Shown piece by piece: positions 39,941 to 40,464 of a stretch of 40,464 nucleotides of DNA. This DNA is from JAKJEP01 sp964580995 (GTDB taxonomy: Bacteria > Planctomycetota > Phycisphaerae > Sedimentisphaerales > SM23-30): assembly GCA_964580995.1 (NCBI GenBank), contig CAZOMV010000051.1, positions 1-40,464 on the forward strand, in the 5' to 3' direction. The notes beneath the pieces were generated by a model. It searched no databases and had not been told where the DNA came from. It saw nothing but the letters and a program-made list of their open reading frames with translations. Every line of letters begins with the position of its first letter. Within the stretch, counting starts at the first letter, position 1. A program made the translations under genes and the position numbers.

Positions 39941-40464
39941 ATGGAACCGTGGCTTATTGCAGTAGTTGTGTTTGCAGCAATTATATTTTTTGGATCTTTT
40001 ATTTATCTGGCATCCCGGTATCGCCGCTGCCCGTCGGACCGGATTCTGGTGGTGTATGGTAAGGTAGGGAAGGATCAGTCTTCCAAGTGCATCCACGGGG
40101 GTGGTACGTTTGTGCTGCCGCTGATTCAGGATTATGCCTATTTGAGTCTGACGCCGATGACCATCAGCATTCCGCTGCAGAACGCCTTGTCGCTGCAGAA
40201 TATCCGCATCAACGTACCCAGTACGTTCACGGTGGGTATCAGTACGGATAGCAGCATCATGAATAATGCCGCGGAACGGCTGCTGCGGCTGCCGCCGCGG
40301 GATATCGAAGAGATGGCCAAGGAAATCATCTTCGGCCAGCTTCGTTTGACGGTGGCATCGCTGACGATTGAGCAGATCAACCAGGACCGGGAAAGTTTTC
40401 TGGAGTCCATCCGCAAGAATGTGGAGCCGGAACTGAACAAGATCGGCCTCTACCTGATCAACGT
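39941..40464 (+). CDS. Flotillin-family SPFH protein (truncated by the window end)
   Basis: The first 174 residues are present. One N-terminal helix (WLIAVVVFAAIIFFGSFIYL) is followed by an SPFH domain: DRILVVYGKVG, IHGGGTFVLPLIQDYAYLSL, ALSLQNIRINVPSTFTVGI, and IFGQLRLTVASLTIEQINQD with ESFLESIRKNVEPELNKIGL. This is the flotillin (FloT/YqiK) pattern, membrane scaffolds that form fluidity domains. GGGAGG lies seven bases before ATG 39941; ATG 39935 is too close to it. With the NfeD-like gene it forms the common NfeD-flotillin pair. The helical tail lies outside the window. Confidence 0.92.
   Translation, partial: MEPWLIAVVVFAAIIFFGSFIYLASRYRRCPSDRILVVYGKVGKDQSSKCIHGGGTFVLPLIQDYAYLSLTPMTISIPLQNALSLQNIRINVPSTFTVGISTDSSIMNNAAERLLRLPPRDIEEMAKEIIFGQLRLTVASLTIEQINQDRESFLESIRKNVEPELNKIGLYLIN

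Overview
The window looks like a chromosomal segment of a Planctomycetota bacterium, most probably class Phycisphaerae and close to the anaerobic polysaccharide degraders of Sedimentisphaerales. This is inferred from gene content, not from a marker gene. The clues are secreted glycoside hydrolases, proteins ending in a short cysteine-bearing dockerin-like module (D-x-N-x-D-C-x-I-N-L), a PEP-CTERM protein, a stand-alone pseudopilin of the planctomycete type, and twin-arginine leaders on an aldo/keto reductase and a sugar isomerase.

Layout. 1-731: the tail of an unidentified gene and a gene-free stretch with two copies of a REP-like palindrome. 732-11197: carbohydrate genes. A GH38-type alpha-mannosidase (+) converges on a minus-strand group of SDR dehydrogenase, RhaT-type sugar/proton symporter, GH36 alpha-galactosidase and GH127-type beta-L-arabinofuranosidase. 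11364-15321: a uroporphyrinogen-decarboxylase-fold protein, a FadR/GntR regulator, a pseudopilin and a second SDR. 15448-19437: three secreted paralogues built from one roughly 200-residue beta domain. 19615-22940: etfB-etfA-FAD lactate/glycolate-type dehydrogenase. 22976-27708: a 1441-residue secreted CotH-kinase mosaic that carries the same beta domain and two dockerin-like modules, then a small membrane zinc-ribbon protein. 28171-31158: nitronate monooxygenase-like enzyme, Gly-rich RRM protein, a candidate 130-nt small RNA and a tRNA-dihydrouridine synthase. 31187-34773: aldo/keto reductase, sugar isomerase and GH29 alpha-L-fucosidase. 34790-39059: cytochrome c assembly (ResB, CcsA, HemX-like) with hemA. 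39187-40464: NfeD-like protein and a flotillin cut by the window end.

How it may fit together (inference). Secreted GH38, GH36, GH127 and GH29 enzymes would release mannose, galactose, arabinose and fucose from complex glycans. RhaT would import a deoxy sugar, and the SDRs, aldo/keto reductase and isomerase would oxidise or isomerise it. Lactate is a known product of some deoxy-sugar pathways and could be oxidised by the FAD dehydrogenase with EtfAB. The beta-domain/dockerin proteins may hold extracellular enzymes or substrates at the cell surface.

The most interesting items are the six-copy beta-domain family with two alternative C-terminal anchors, the EtfAB-dehydrogenase operon embedded in a glycan locus, and the 29945-30074 RNA with its hairpin-buried ribosome site and 8-codon frame. 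No tRNA, rRNA, CRISPR array or transposase was seen.
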